A stretch of DNA of 64,000 nt. Origin: Burkholderiales bacterium PBB2. GTDB taxonomy: Bacteria; Pseudomonadota; Gammaproteobacteria; Burkholderiales; Burkholderiaceae_C. Where the stretch lies: NCBI GenBank assembly GCA_002255955.1, contig NKIM01000005.1, positions 117,119 through 181,118 on the forward strand, read 5' to 3'. Below the pieces are notes generated by a model. The model was given only the letters and a program-made list of their open reading frames with translations. It made no database searches and was not told the origin of the DNA. Each line of letters starts with the position of its first letter. The stretch's first letter is position 1. Shown here piece after piece: positions 34,093-44,109 of the stretch. The translations under genes and the position numbers were made by a program.

Positions 34093-34447
34093 AGGGGCGC
34101 AAGGGTAGCGCATTTGCCTGCGCGCCGGGCATGGCGGCGGCCGCCGTTTGGGCCGGGCTTGTGGCAGATCAAGTGCGAGCGGCGTGTCGCCTGGATCGCA
34201 AATCGCCCATTTTTCGGGTGAGCCTGATCCGTTCGGATCATGGATTGATGGCGATTGTGAAGATGGCCGGCAGAGCCTGCCTTGCTCGGGCTTTCGGGGC
34301 CCGGCCAGGCGCCAAGAATGCGCCTCTTCTAGCCAATGCCAAGAAGCGGACCCTCTCCGGCGAGAGATGGAGCTGCTCACACCGCAGGCCAAGCCTCACT
34401 TGAGCGCTGGTGCTTGCAGGCCAGCCATGAACGAGGGAATGCACATC
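34093..34447. other. Intergenic region between hemerythrin and chemotaxis receptor genes
   Basis: These 355 bases separate two divergent genes. They contain a 16-bp palindrome at 34225-34240 and no convincing small gene, tRNA or riboswitch. I looked for a c-di-GMP (GEMM) riboswitch and a flagellar sigma-28 promoter and did not see either. Both promoters must lie here. Confidence 0.5.
34225..34240. promoter_or_regulatory. 16-bp perfect palindrome between divergent genes
   Basis: TGATCCGTTCGGATCA is fully self-complementary and lies between the hemerythrin and chemotaxis receptor genes, 133 bases from the former and about 208 from the latter. It may be a regulator site; no specific protein is implied. 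Confidence 0.4.
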
Positions 34448-36454
34448 ATGATCGACCGCTCCATCGAGCCGGAGGCGCTGCGGCGCCCCACGCTGGATTT
34501 CTTTCGCCACCACGGCGTCTGGGCCCTGGGCGTGCGCCTGTTCCGGCGCCTGAGCTTCCGGCTCAAGGCCGCCTGCATCAGCCTTGCCTTCGGTCTGCCC
34601 ATTGCCTTGCTGAGCCTGAGTTTCTGGCAGGCGCAGCAAGAGGCGCTGGAGACGGTACGCAAGGAGCGCGCCGGCGTGCGCCTGATGGCCCAGGCCCAGC
34701 CCTTGCTGCTGAGCCTGCTGGAGGTGCGCAATGCCACGCGCGCCCTGCTGGGCGGCCATCAGCCGGCCGAGGCCGATCTGGCCAGCGGCCGGCGCCGTGT
34801 CGATGAGGCCCTCGCCCGTCTGGCCCAAGGCAGCCGGGAGGACTTGGCGGCCCTGGGCCTGGCGCCGCGGCTCCAGGCTTTGCAGGCGGCCTGGGCGCAG
34901 ACAGCGCAGGCACCACAGGGCTTGGACGAGCAGGGGCGCACGGTGTTTGGCCCGGTGGCGGCCGCGGTGGTCGAGCTGCTGCAAGGCATCGGCGACAACT
35001 CGCGCCTGGTGCTCGATGCCGAGCTGGACGGCTTCTACCTGGTCGATGCCCTGGTGCTCAATCTGCCACGCCTGGCCGACGATCTGGGTCAGCTCTGGGG
35101 CTGGTCGACCTTTGGCCTGGCCAAGGGCTTTTACACGCCCGAGCAATTGCGCCGTTATGCCGTCTGGGATGCTGGCGTGCAAAGCGGCCTGCAGGCCGTG
35201 CGCAGCGATCTGCAGCGCGCCGCCCGCTCCCGGCCTTCGCTCAAGCAGGCGGTGCCGGTTGAGGCCCTCGATGCGGTGGCGGCCTACCGCAGCGAGGTCG
35301 GCGACCCCACCCGTTTGCTGGGCACGCGCACGGCCGAGCAGGCTTATCGCCAGGGCCATGCCGCCTTGCAGCAGGCCCTGGGCCTGGCCGACCAGGGCTT
35401 GCAGGCCCTGGATGGCTTGCTGGCCGAGCGCGAGACGCATCTCCTGACCCTGCGCCTGTGGCTGGGCGTGGCAACGCTGTTCTGCCTGGCCCTGGCGGCC
35501 TACCTGTTCCATTGCTTTTTCCTGGTCATGGACGGCGGGCTCAAAGAGCTGCGCCGCCACATGCTGGCCATGACGGCCGGTGATCTGCGCACCCGCCCCG
35601 AGCCCTGGGGCTGCGACGAGGCCGCGCGTCTGATGCACACCTTGCACGACATGCAGGCCTCGCTCTGCCACATCGTGGCCGGTGTGCGCGATGGCTCGGG
35701 CGCCATCCTGCAGGCCAGCGCCGATATGGCACAGGGCGCGGTGGAGCTGGCGCGGCGCACCGAGCAGAGCGCAGCCAGCTTGCAGACTTCAGCTTCGGCC
35801 ATGGAACAGATCGCCGTCACCGTGCGGCAGACTGCCGAGCACGCCGGCGATGCCGCCGGTATGGCCACTGGCAATGCCGATCTGGCCCAGCAGGGCAGCG
35901 CCCAGGTACAGCGCCTGCGGCACAGCATCGCCGGCATCGAGCAGGCCTCGGGCCGCATGGCCGACATCACCGGCCTGATCGACAGCCTGGCCTTTCAGAC
36001 CAATATCCTGGCCCTCAATGCTGCGGTGGAGGCCGCGCGGGCGGGCGAGGAGGGGCGCGGCTTCGCCGTGGTGGCGGCCGAGGTGCGGGCCCTGGCGCAG
36101 CGATCGGCCCTGGCCTCGAAAGAGATCCGCAGCTTGATTTCGGCGAACCTGGAACGGGTGCAGGCCGGCGGCGAGCAGGTGGGCGAGGTCGAGGGCACCA
36201 TGGCCCGCATTGCCCGCAGTGCCGAGGCCATGAATCAGCTGCTGGCCGAGATCGCCAGCGGCGCGGCCCAGCAGCGCGAGGGCGTGGCCCAGGTTGGCGC
36301 CTCGGTGCAGGAGCTGGATGGCCTGACCCAGCGCAATGTCGCCTTGGTCGAACGCAGCGTGGCCTCGGCCCAGGCGCTGCAGCAGGAGTCCGGCGAGCTG
36401 GTGGCTGGGGTGGAGCGCTTCAAGCTGCCCGAGGGCGAGCTCTCGGCGGCCTGA
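34448..36454 (+). CDS. Methyl-accepting chemotaxis protein
   Basis: A membrane receptor of 668 residues from the ATG at 34448, where GAGGG lies 10 bases upstream; ATGs at 34427 and 34439 are alternatives. Helix 1 ([19 protein letters not shown]) and helix 2 ([20 protein letters not shown]) enclose a periplasmic sensor domain of about 260 residues. A HAMP region follows, and then the signalling domain, whose hairpin tip reads [20 protein letters not shown] and [18 protein letters not shown]. The receptor lacks a C-terminal NWETF-type pentapeptide. No che genes are nearby. The ligand is unknown; the neighbouring hemerythrin could hint at oxygen, but that is speculation. Confidence 0.9.
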   Translation: MIDRSIEPEALRRPTLDFFRHHGVWALGVRLFRRLSFRLKAACISLAFGLPIALLSLSFWQAQQEALETVRKERAGVRLMAQAQPLLLSLLEVRNATRALLGGHQPAEADLASGRRRVDEALARLAQGSREDLAALGLAPRLQALQAAWAQTAQAPQGLDEQGRTVFGPVAAAVVELLQGIGDNSRLVLDAELDGFYLVDALVLNLPRLADDLGQLWGWSTFGLAKGFYTPEQLRRYAVWDAGVQSGLQAVRSDLQRAARSRPSLKQAVPVEALDAVAAYRSEVGDPTRLLGTRTAEQAYRQGHAALQQALGLADQGLQALDGLLAERETHLLTLRLWLGVATLFCLALAAYLFHCFFLVMDGGLKELRRHMLAMTAGDLRTRPEPWGCDEAARLMHTLHDMQASLCHIVAGVRDGSGAILQASADMAQGAVELARRTEQSAASLQTSASAMEQIAVTVRQTAEHAGDAAGMATGNADLAQQGSAQVQRLRHSIAGIEQASGRMADITGLIDSLAFQTNILALNAAVEAARAGEEGRGFAVVAAEVRALAQRSALASKEIRSLISANLERVQAGGEQVGEVEGTMARIARSAEAMNQLLAEIASGAAQQREGVAQVGASVQELDGLTQRNVALVERSVASAQALQQESGELVAGVERFKLPEGELSAA

Positions 36455-36472
36455 ACCGCGAGAGCGCTCCGT

Positions 36473-37138
36473 TCAAGGTCGCTCGGCCCAGGAGTCGACG
36501 CCGATGTCAAAGCGCAGATTCATGCCCTTGCCCAGGGTGTCCACCTTGAGGGTGCCGGCCACGTTCTGGGCCAGGCTGCGGCCGCGCGCGTCGGTCTGGT
36601 AGCGCGAGCTGACGTCCAGCTGGATCACCATCACGAAGCGGCCCTGGATGTCGATGCGGTGTGGGCGTCCGGTCTCGGGGTCGACCCAGGCGCGCAGCAG
36701 CACCTTGCGGGTGAAGCTCTTGTCCTCGGCCTCGAACAGGGTCCAGCTTTGGCCGTCGAGCGCGACACCCTCGCTGCGGCGCACCGGGGTGTCGGGGCTG
36801 AGCCAGTCCTGGCCGCGGCTCATGGTTTCGCTGATCTGCTGGTTCTGGTTCTCGCGCTCGGCGTCGCCCGGCGCCAGCGGCGGCTCGGCGGCGGTGATGC
36901 GGTAGATGGGCTTGCTGCCCTCCCAATGGTCGAGCTTGCGGCGGGTCAGTGTGGTGTCGGTGTAATTGCTGGTGGCCTCGATGCGGGTGCTCGATTCATC
37001 GGGCACCACTTGCTTTTGCGCATCAAGATGGGCCAGGGTCTTGAGCCACAGCGGGTCGGCCGCCTGGCTGCTCTGGGGCAGCAGTTGCAGGACGGGCAGC
37101 AGGGCCAGGGACAGGGCGAGCCAAAGAGCGCGGGGCAT
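36473..37138 (-). CDS. Secreted protein of unknown function
   Basis: 221 residues with a clear signal peptide (MPRALWLALSLALLPVLQLL, cleavage after SSQAA or nearby). The mature part is mostly predicted beta strand: ALDGQSWTLFEAEDKSFTRK, VLLRAWVDPETGRPHRID, FVMVIQLDVSSRYQTDARG. This alternation resembles lipoprotein-carrier or outer-membrane-lipid-handling folds, but I cannot name the family. The gene is convergent with the chemotaxis receptor and divergent from the next secreted protein. Confidence 0.68.
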   Translation of the reverse strand: MPRALWLALSLALLPVLQLLPQSSQAADPLWLKTLAHLDAQKQVVPDESSTRIEATSNYTDTTLTRRKLDHWEGSKPIYRITAAEPPLAPGDAERENQNQQISETMSRGQDWLSPDTPVRRSEGVALDGQSWTLFEAEDKSFTRKVLLRAWVDPETGRPHRIDIQGRFVMVIQLDVSSRYQTDARGRSLAQNVAGTLKVDTLGKGMNLRFDIGVDSWAERP

Positions 37139-37263
37139 GGTGTTGGAGGCGCGAAGCCGCAGGGGTGATGGATGGCGCGCGATTGTGGCCGCCGGTGGGT
37201 TGGCACCGGGCCAGCCCGGTCGCGTAGCGGCTTGCGCGCCGCGCGGGAGCGCCGTGCGCGCTG

Positions 37264-37312
37264 TTCATCTGAGGTTCATCTGCGCGTGCGCTGCGGTTCA
37301 TCTGCAGTTCAT
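37264..37312 (+). promoter_or_regulatory. Phased TTCATCT direct repeats, probable OmpR-family regulator site
   Basis: TTCATCT occurs at 37264, 37275 and 37297, and TTCAT at 37308. The start-to-start distances are 11, 22 and 11 bases, so all four lie on the same face of the helix. Such 11-bp direct repeats are typical of OmpR/PmrA-type response regulators, and an OmpR-family regulator gene lies convergent at 38053-38760. The array is about 118 bases before the start of the secreted protein gene at 37430. Confidence 0.6.
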
Positions 37313-37429
37313 GGAGCGATCAGGCCGGCTTGATGGAATGGAGGCCGTGCAGCCCCAAAAGGCTACGCCTCAATGTTTCGACAACCCGCTCGCGCCTGCT
37401 GCGCAAGCCCCACGCTCACCACGACGACC

Positions 37430-38017
37430 ATGAACATGAAATCCAAGCTCTCTACCGGTGTCTTGACCCTGGCCGCCTCGCTGGCCCTGTTTGGCTCTAA
37501 CGCCGCCCTGGCCCAGACCGGCGAAGCACGTGTCTACAACAGCAATATCAGCCTGGCCGAGGTCGAAGCCGCGCAAAAGGCTTGGGGCGAGGCCCTGGTC
37601 AAAATCAGCGAGGACTACCAAAGCGGCGGCCTCGCCAAGGCCAAGGCCACGGCCAGCGCCGTGCTCGACGGCGCCTACGGCTACAAGCTCGGCCCGGTGC
37701 TGTTCAAACCCACGCTGACGGTGGAGCCACAGACCTTCCGCACCACCAAGGAGGGCGCGCTGTCCTACTTCGTCGGCGGTGACGCCAACTTCCCCAAGGA
37801 CAGCGGCTTCGCGCTCAAGGGCTGGAAGAAAGTCGAGGTCAGCAATGCCGCCGTGCACATCAACGGCGACGTGGCCAACACCATGGGCAAGGTCAGCATG
37901 ACCGACAAGAACGGCAAGGTCACCACCGTGGACAAAACCTGGACCTTCAAGAAGGACGACAGCGGCGTGATCCGCATCGTGCTGCACCACTCCTCGCTGC
38001 CCTACACGGCGAACTGA
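37430..38017 (+). CDS. Secreted small protein of unknown function, NTF2-like fold possible
   Basis: 195 residues from the ATG at 37430, or 193 from 37436. A signal peptide ends near NAALAQT. The mature part starts with a long helix (SLAEVEAAQKAWGEALVKIS) followed by strands such as VEPQTFRTTKEGALSYFVGG and WKKVEVSNAAVHINGD, and a final segment VIRIVLHHSSLPY. This order suggests the SnoaL/NTF2-like fold. Similar database proteins carry uninformative or misleading names; no enzyme activity is claimed. The upstream phased repeats make it a likely target of the neighbouring two-component system. Confidence 0.75.
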   Translation: MNMKSKLSTGVLTLAASLALFGSNAALAQTGEARVYNSNISLAEVEAAQKAWGEALVKISEDYQSGGLAKAKATASAVLDGAYGYKLGPVLFKPTLTVEPQTFRTTKEGALSYFVGGDANFPKDSGFALKGWKKVEVSNAAVHINGDVANTMGKVSMTDKNGKVTTVDKTWTFKKDDSGVIRIVLHHSSLPYTAN

Positions 38018-38025
38018 GTCGCGAC

Positions 38026-38071
38026 AGCGGGTCCGGCCAGAAGCAAAAAGGCTCAGGCCGGCTCGCTGTCG
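38026..38071. terminator. Hairpin between convergent genes
   Basis: CGACAGCG...CCGGCC pairs imperfectly with GGCCGG...CGCTGTCG around a loop holding AAAAAGG. It starts after the secreted protein stop and covers the end of the response regulator gene (stop at 38053). It is probably a shared bidirectional terminator, although it lacks a long T run. Confidence 0.45.
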
Positions 38072-38760
38072 ATCTTGTAGCCCAGGCCGCGCACGGTCTG
38101 GATCAGGGGCTGCTCGCGGCCCTCGTCCAGCTTGGCGCGCAGGCGGCGGATGTAGACATCCACCACATTGGTCAGCGGATCTTCGCTGTAGCCCCAGACG
38201 GTGTTGAGGATGCGTTCGCGGCTGAACACCCGCCCCGGGTGGCGCATCAAAAGCTCCAGCAGGGCCAGCTCGCGCGCCGTCATGGCCACCAGCTGCTGAT
38301 CGCGCCGCACCTGCATGCGCTCCAGATCCAACACCAGATCGGCCAGGCTGAGCTGGCGCTGGCGGGCGCCGCTGCCGCCGGCGTCGTCGCCGGGCGCTTC
38401 GGCGCGGCGCAGCAAGGCCTCGATGCGGGCCAGCAACTCCTCGAAGGCAAAAGGCTTGGTCAGGTAGTCGTCGGCGCCGCAGCGCAGGCCGCTGACCTTG
38501 TCCTCCAGCGCATCCATGGCGGTGAGCATCAGCACTGGCGTGCGGCAGCGCGCGGCGCGCAGGCGCTGGCAGGCTTCCACGCCGCTGATGCCGGGCAGCA
38601 TCACATCGAGCAGGATCAGATCGGGCTCGAGCTGTTCCACGCTTTTCTGCAGCAGATCACCGCGCTCGATCACGGTGATCTGGTAACCCTCGGCTCGCAG
38701 GCCGCGGTTAAGAAAGTCCGAGACCCGGCGGTCGTCTTCGACGATCAGGAGATGGGGCAT
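38053..38760 (-). CDS. OmpR-family response regulator
   Basis: 235 residues. The receiver domain has the acidic pair in IVEDDRR, the phosphoacceptor Asp52 in LILLDVMLPG and the lysine in DYLTKPF. The C-terminal winged helix has FSRERILNTVWGYSEDPLTN, VVDVYIRRLRAKLDEG and TVRGLGYKID. It starts 17 bp after the kinase gene. The phased repeats at 37264-37312 are a plausible site for it. The signal and regulon are unknown. Confidence 0.93.
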   Translation of the reverse strand: MPHLLIVEDDRRVSDFLNRGLRAEGYQITVIERGDLLQKSVEQLEPDLILLDVMLPGISGVEACQRLRAARCRTPVLMLTAMDALEDKVSGLRCGADDYLTKPFAFEELLARIEALLRRAEAPGDDAGGSGARQRQLSLADLVLDLERMQVRRDQQLVAMTARELALLELLMRHPGRVFSRERILNTVWGYSEDPLTNVVDVYIRRLRAKLDEGREQPLIQTVRGLGYKIDSEPA

Positions 38761-38777
38761 GTCGTGGGCCTTGCTGC

Positions 38778-40409
38778 TCAGTCTTGCGCCGCCGCATCCA
38801 GCGGCAGGATCAGGCTGGCGCGGCAGCCGCCCTCGGGCCGGGCTTGCAGTTCCAGCCGGCCCTCATGCGCGGCGGCAATGTCCGCGGCAATCGCCAGCCC
38901 TAAGCCCATGCCCTCGGGGCGCAGGCGGCGCGCGGCCTCGGCGCGCCAGTAGCGCTCGCTGGCGCGGCCCAGTTCCTCGGGGGACATGCCGATGCCGCTG
39001 TCCTCCACGCAGAGGCGCAGCTGGGGCTGCGGCAGGCCGCTTTCCAGGCTCGCGCCCAGGCGGATGCTGCCCGGCGCGGGCGTGTAGCGCAGTGCGTTGT
39101 CCAGCAAGATGGTCAGGGCCTGGCCCAGCTTGGCGGTCTGGCCGCGCAGCTGCAGGCCTTGACCGGGCAGGGCCTGCAGCAGCTCCAGCGCCTGACCCTG
39201 CAGCTGCAGATCCAGGCCTTGCGCGGCCGCCGCGCCGCGTTGCTGCTCCAGCGCCTGCTGCAGCAGCGCCGGCACATCGATGGGCTGGCGCTCGCCTTGC
39301 AGGCTGTCCTCGCCCTGGCGGGCCACGCTCATCAGCTCGGCGATGCGGGCGCCCAGCTGGCGCGCCGTGGCGGCCACGCGTTCCAGGGCTTCGCGGTACA
39401 CGCTCTCGGCATGGCCGCTGCGGCGCAGGCTGATCTCGGCCTCGCCGAGGATGGCGGTGGTGGGCGTGCGCAGCTCGTGGCTGATGTTGGCGAAAAACTG
39501 GCGGCGCGAGCGGTCGATCTCCAGCAGCTGCTGGTTGGCGGCATGCAGGTCCTGGGTGCGCTGGGCCACGGCGTCTTCCAGGCGCTGGCGCTGGCTGGCT
39601 TCGTTGGCGCGGTGCAGCTGGATCTCCTCGGCCATGCGGTTGAAGCTCAGGCTCAGGCGATCGAACTCGTCGCGGCCGTGCACGGCGATGCGGTGTTCCA
39701 TGCGGCCGGCCTGCAAGGCCAGGGTGCCATCCAGCAAGGGCGCCATGCGGCGGCGGATGTCCCAGGCGAAGTAGGCGACAAAGCCCATGGACAGGGCGAT
39801 GGTGGACAAAATGCTGAAGATGGCCAGGCGGCGCGAGCGCTCCAGCGCGGTCTGTGCGGCAGCCTCGGTGGCGCGGCTGTGCGCCTCCTGCAGGCGGATC
39901 GCCTCGGCGATCAGGGTGCGCATGTCCTGACCCTGGGAGATGTCGAACACGCCCAGCATCTCGTCCCAGACCGTGGCCCGCTCGCTGCTCGGGTTGGGGT
40001 GGGGCGTGTGCGGCTGGGCCTGCAGGATCTGGGCGCGCAAGGCCTCAAAGTTCGTTTGCAGCGCGGCCAGGGTCTGGCGCGACACGGTCTCGATGGCCTG
40101 GTCGCTGGGGTCGGCCGCTTCGAGCGCGTGCAATCGCTCCAGCTCGACCAAGCTCGCCTGCATGCGCTCAAGATAGCGGTCACGCAAGGGCACGGGCGCC
40201 GCATCGGTCAGCAGGTACTGGGCGAACCAGACCTTGAGCCGCTGCTTGTTGGCAGCCAGGTCCAGGTACTGGACCAGGGCGTCCTTGGCACGCAGGCTGC
40301 GCGAGCGTTCCAGCTCCGACTGGTTGACCAGCCAGACCACCACCGCGAACTGGGTGGCCACCACGGCCACCAGCACGCCCAGCCAGACGCTCAAGCGGGC
40401 TTTGAACAT
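38778..40409 (-). CDS. Sensor histidine kinase of the adjacent two-component system
   Basis: 543 residues from the ATG at 40409. Membrane helices at about 8-29 and 195-216 flank a periplasmic domain of about 165 residues rich in helix. HAMP and a coiled coil follow, then the phosphoacceptor His311 in ANISHELRTPTTA and the ATPase domain with LLDNALRYTPAPG, DSGIGMSPEE and GMGLGLAIAADIAAAH. The response regulator follows at 17 bp. The upstream argH ends only 31 bp before this start on the same strand, so read-through from argH is likely. Confidence 0.92.
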   Translation of the reverse strand: MFKARLSVWLGVLVAVVATQFAVVVWLVNQSELERSRSLRAKDALVQYLDLAANKQRLKVWFAQYLLTDAAPVPLRDRYLERMQASLVELERLHALEAADPSDQAIETVSRQTLAALQTNFEALRAQILQAQPHTPHPNPSSERATVWDEMLGVFDISQGQDMRTLIAEAIRLQEAHSRATEAAAQTALERSRRLAIFSILSTIALSMGFVAYFAWDIRRRMAPLLDGTLALQAGRMEHRIAVHGRDEFDRLSLSFNRMAEEIQLHRANEASQRQRLEDAVAQRTQDLHAANQQLLEIDRSRRQFFANISHELRTPTTAILGEAEISLRRSGHAESVYREALERVAATARQLGARIAELMSVARQGEDSLQGERQPIDVPALLQQALEQQRGAAAAQGLDLQLQGQALELLQALPGQGLQLRGQTAKLGQALTILLDNALRYTPAPGSIRLGASLESGLPQPQLRLCVEDSGIGMSPEELGRASERYWRAEAARRLRPEGMGLGLAIAADIAAAHEGRLELQARPEGGCRASLILPLDAAAQD

Positions 40410-40440
40410 GAATGCGGTCTCGGTGCTGGATCGCCCGGAT

Positions 40441-41868
<1,428 letters not shown>

Positions 41869-42009
41869 GGGCAGAGGGCGCGCAAAGCTGCTGTGGGAGA
41901 GGCGGGGCCCAGGGGTGGCTGACGCACAATCCGAGGGCGCTTGATTCTATCGAGCCCCACCGCCCGTCTCTGCCGCGCCGGCGGCCTGACTTCAGGAGCC
42001 TTGCCTCTC

Positions 42010-43137
42010 GTGACCTCGCCTCGTTCCAAGTCTTCCTCCTCCGATGCCGAAGGCGGCCCGTCCAGCCGTGCCAGCGTATGGCCCGACACCACCAGCTTGA
42101 CCTCCATCCTCGGATTGCCCACCCAGCCCGCCGAGGAGACCGAGGTGCTGCCCCTGTTCGACCCCGAGCGGGTGTTCGATGTCTGCCATGTCGGCCTGGT
42201 GCTGCGCGCGGTGCTGGGGGTGCAGGGCTTGCTGGCCCTGGGCCTGGCCTTGGCGGCGCGCCATCTGGAGGAGTGGATGGGCTGGGTGGCCAGCGGCACG
42301 GTGGTGACGCTGTCGGCCGTGCTGCTGTGGCTGCTGCTGGTCTGCGCCGGCAAACGCCTGCTGGCCCAGCTCAGCGAACCCTGGCAATGGGCCAGCCTGC
42401 TGGGCTTGGGGGCGCTGTGCTCCTCGGCGGGCTGGCAGTTGCTGAACCTGGCGGCGCTGGAGCCCAGCACCGGTTTTCGCTGGATCAGCATCGGCGTGGC
42501 CGGGGCGGCGGTGGCCGCCTTGTTGCTGGCCTGGATGAAGCTGCGCGAGCGCTCACAGCGCCCGGCCGACGCCCTGGCCCAGCTGGTGGAGCTGCAGGCG
42601 CGCATCCGCCCGCACTTTCTCTTCAACACCCTCAACAGCGCCATCGCCCTGGTGCGCCTGGATCCGCTCAAGGCCGAAGGCCTGCTGGAGGATTTGAGCG
42701 AGCTCTTCCGCGTGGCCCTGGCCGATGCAACCACGGTGGTGCGCCTGGACGAAGAGGTGGAACTGGCGCGCCGCTACCTGGACATCGAGCAGGTGCGCTT
42801 CGGCGAGCGCCTGCGCTTGCACTGGGACCTGGACCCCGCGGCCAGCAGCGCGCGCGTGCCGCCCCTGCTGCTGCAGCCTTTGGTGGAGAACGCCGTGCGC
42901 CACGGTGTGGAGCCCAACGACGAGGGCGGCGATGTCGAGATCCGCACGCGCCGGCGCGGCAGCGAGGTGGAGATCTCAGTCAGCAACAGCGTGGGCCGTG
43001 CGGCGCAAACATCTGGTCACGGTTTGGCCCTGCGCAATGTGCGCCAGCGCCTGCGCCTGATGCATGATGTGGCCGCCAGCTTTGAGCTGAGCCCGTCGCC
43101 GGGGCGCTTTGCCGTGCGCATCGTCCTGCCGATCTGA
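42010..43137 (+). CDS. AlgZ/FimS-like histidine kinase (LytS family)
   Basis: 375 residues from the GTG at 42010, for which GGAG lies 11 bases upstream; TTG at 42001 or 41941 are alternatives. Four hydrophobic helices occupy about 65-180. The histidine kinase domain of the LytS type has its histidine in RIRPHFLFNTLNSAIALVR, and the ATPase part has LLLQPLVENAVRHGVEP and GHGLALRNVRQRL. It precedes the LytTR response regulator by 55 bp and faces argH, the classical setting of algZ-algR. It may control surface motility or polysaccharide, by analogy only. Confidence 0.85.
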   Translation: MTSPRSKSSSSDAEGGPSSRASVWPDTTSLTSILGLPTQPAEETEVLPLFDPERVFDVCHVGLVLRAVLGVQGLLALGLALAARHLEEWMGWVASGTVVTLSAVLLWLLLVCAGKRLLAQLSEPWQWASLLGLGALCSSAGWQLLNLAALEPSTGFRWISIGVAGAAVAALLLAWMKLRERSQRPADALAQLVELQARIRPHFLFNTLNSAIALVRLDPLKAEGLLEDLSELFRVALADATTVVRLDEEVELARRYLDIEQVRFGERLRLHWDLDPAASSARVPPLLLQPLVENAVRHGVEPNDEGGDVEIRTRRRGSEVEISVSNSVGRAAQTSGHGLALRNVRQRLRLMHDVAASFELSPSPGRFAVRIVLPI

Positions 43138-43192
43138 GTGGATGCCTCTGTTTCGTTTCGATTCCTGACTGCCGTTCTAGCCCTGTTCCGCC

Positions 43193-44041
43193 ATGCAGCC
43201 CGCCACCCTGTCCGTGTTCCTGGTTGATGACGAACCCCTGGCGCGCCTGCGCCTGCGCAGCCTGCTGGAGGCCTGCGTGGACCCGCGAGCCGAGGTGGTG
43301 GCCGAGGCTGGCAGCGCCACCCAGGCCCAGCATTGGCTGCGCGATCACAGCTGCGATCTGATCCTGCTCGATGTGCAGATGCCTGGCGCCGATGGCCTGC
43401 AGCTGGCCGACAGCCTGCAGCAGCAGATGGCCCAGCCGCCGGCCATTGTGTTTGTCACGGCCCATGCCGGTCATGCTTTGCAAGCCTTCGAGCTGGAGGC
43501 CATGGATTACCTGACCAAGCCGGTGCGGCGCGAGCGCCTGCAGGCCGCGCTGACCCGCGTGGCCCAGCGCCTGGCCGAGCGCTCGGCCATGCAGACCTTC
43601 CAAGCCACCCAACCGGGTGAGCTGGAGCCGGAGCAGCCGGTCATCGTCGTGAGCGACCGCGGCCGTCTGATCCGTGTGCCGCTGAACGAGGTGCTGTACT
43701 TCAAGGCCGAGCTGAAATACCTGACCCTGCGCACCGCCACACAAAGCCTGGTGATGGACGGCAGCCTGTCCGAGTTGGAGCCCCGCCTGGGTGAGCGCTT
43801 TTTGCGCGTGCACCGCAACGCCCTGGTGGCCAAGGCCGCGGTGCGCCAGCTGGAGCGCCACGCGCCCAGCCACGTCAGCCCGGACGACGGCCTGGACACC
43901 CAGCTCGGCGGCCTGGACCCGGTGCAGGCTGAGGTGGCCGATGGCTGGGCCGTGCGCATCGCCCATGTCAATGAATGGCTGTCGGTGTCGCGCCGTCAGG
44001 TGGCGGCGGTGCGGGAAGCGCTGGCCGACCGCGGCAGTTGA
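43193..44041 (+). CDS. AlgR-like LytTR response regulator
   Basis: 282 residues. The receiver domain has VDDEPLARLRLRSLLEA, the phosphoacceptor Asp60 in LILLDVQMPGADG and the lysine in DYLTKPV. The LytTR domain (from about 150) has VPLNEVLYFKAELKYLTLRT and RFLRVHRNALVAKAAV. There is an acidic insertion of about 30 residues (PSHVSPDDGLDTQLGGLDPV) before the last strands. It is the partner of the kinase upstream. In related genomes hemC usually follows; here two unknown paralogues follow instead. Confidence 0.9.
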   Translation: MQPATLSVFLVDDEPLARLRLRSLLEACVDPRAEVVAEAGSATQAQHWLRDHSCDLILLDVQMPGADGLQLADSLQQQMAQPPAIVFVTAHAGHALQAFELEAMDYLTKPVRRERLQAALTRVAQRLAERSAMQTFQATQPGELEPEQPVIVVSDRGRLIRVPLNEVLYFKAELKYLTLRTATQSLVMDGSLSELEPRLGERFLRVHRNALVAKAAVRQLERHAPSHVSPDDGLDTQLGGLDPVQAEVADGWAVRIAHVNEWLSVSRRQVAAVREALADRGS

Positions 44042-44072
44042 GCACGCCCCTATCATCGGGCTCCCATCAGAA

Positions 44073-44088
44073 CTGACCACCAGGTCAG
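44073..44088. promoter_or_regulatory. Inverted repeat before the first unknown paralogue
   Basis: CTGACC-ACCA-GGTCAG lies 22 bases before the ATG at 44110. It may be a small hairpin or a regulator site; no T run follows, so a terminator is unlikely. Confidence 0.35.
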
Positions 44089-44109
44089 AGGGACCCGGGG
44101 AGGGGCACC

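Noticed and set aside
34093..34447. A c-di-GMP riboswitch upstream of the chemoreceptor
   Set aside because: The conserved core elements of the GEMM type are not present.
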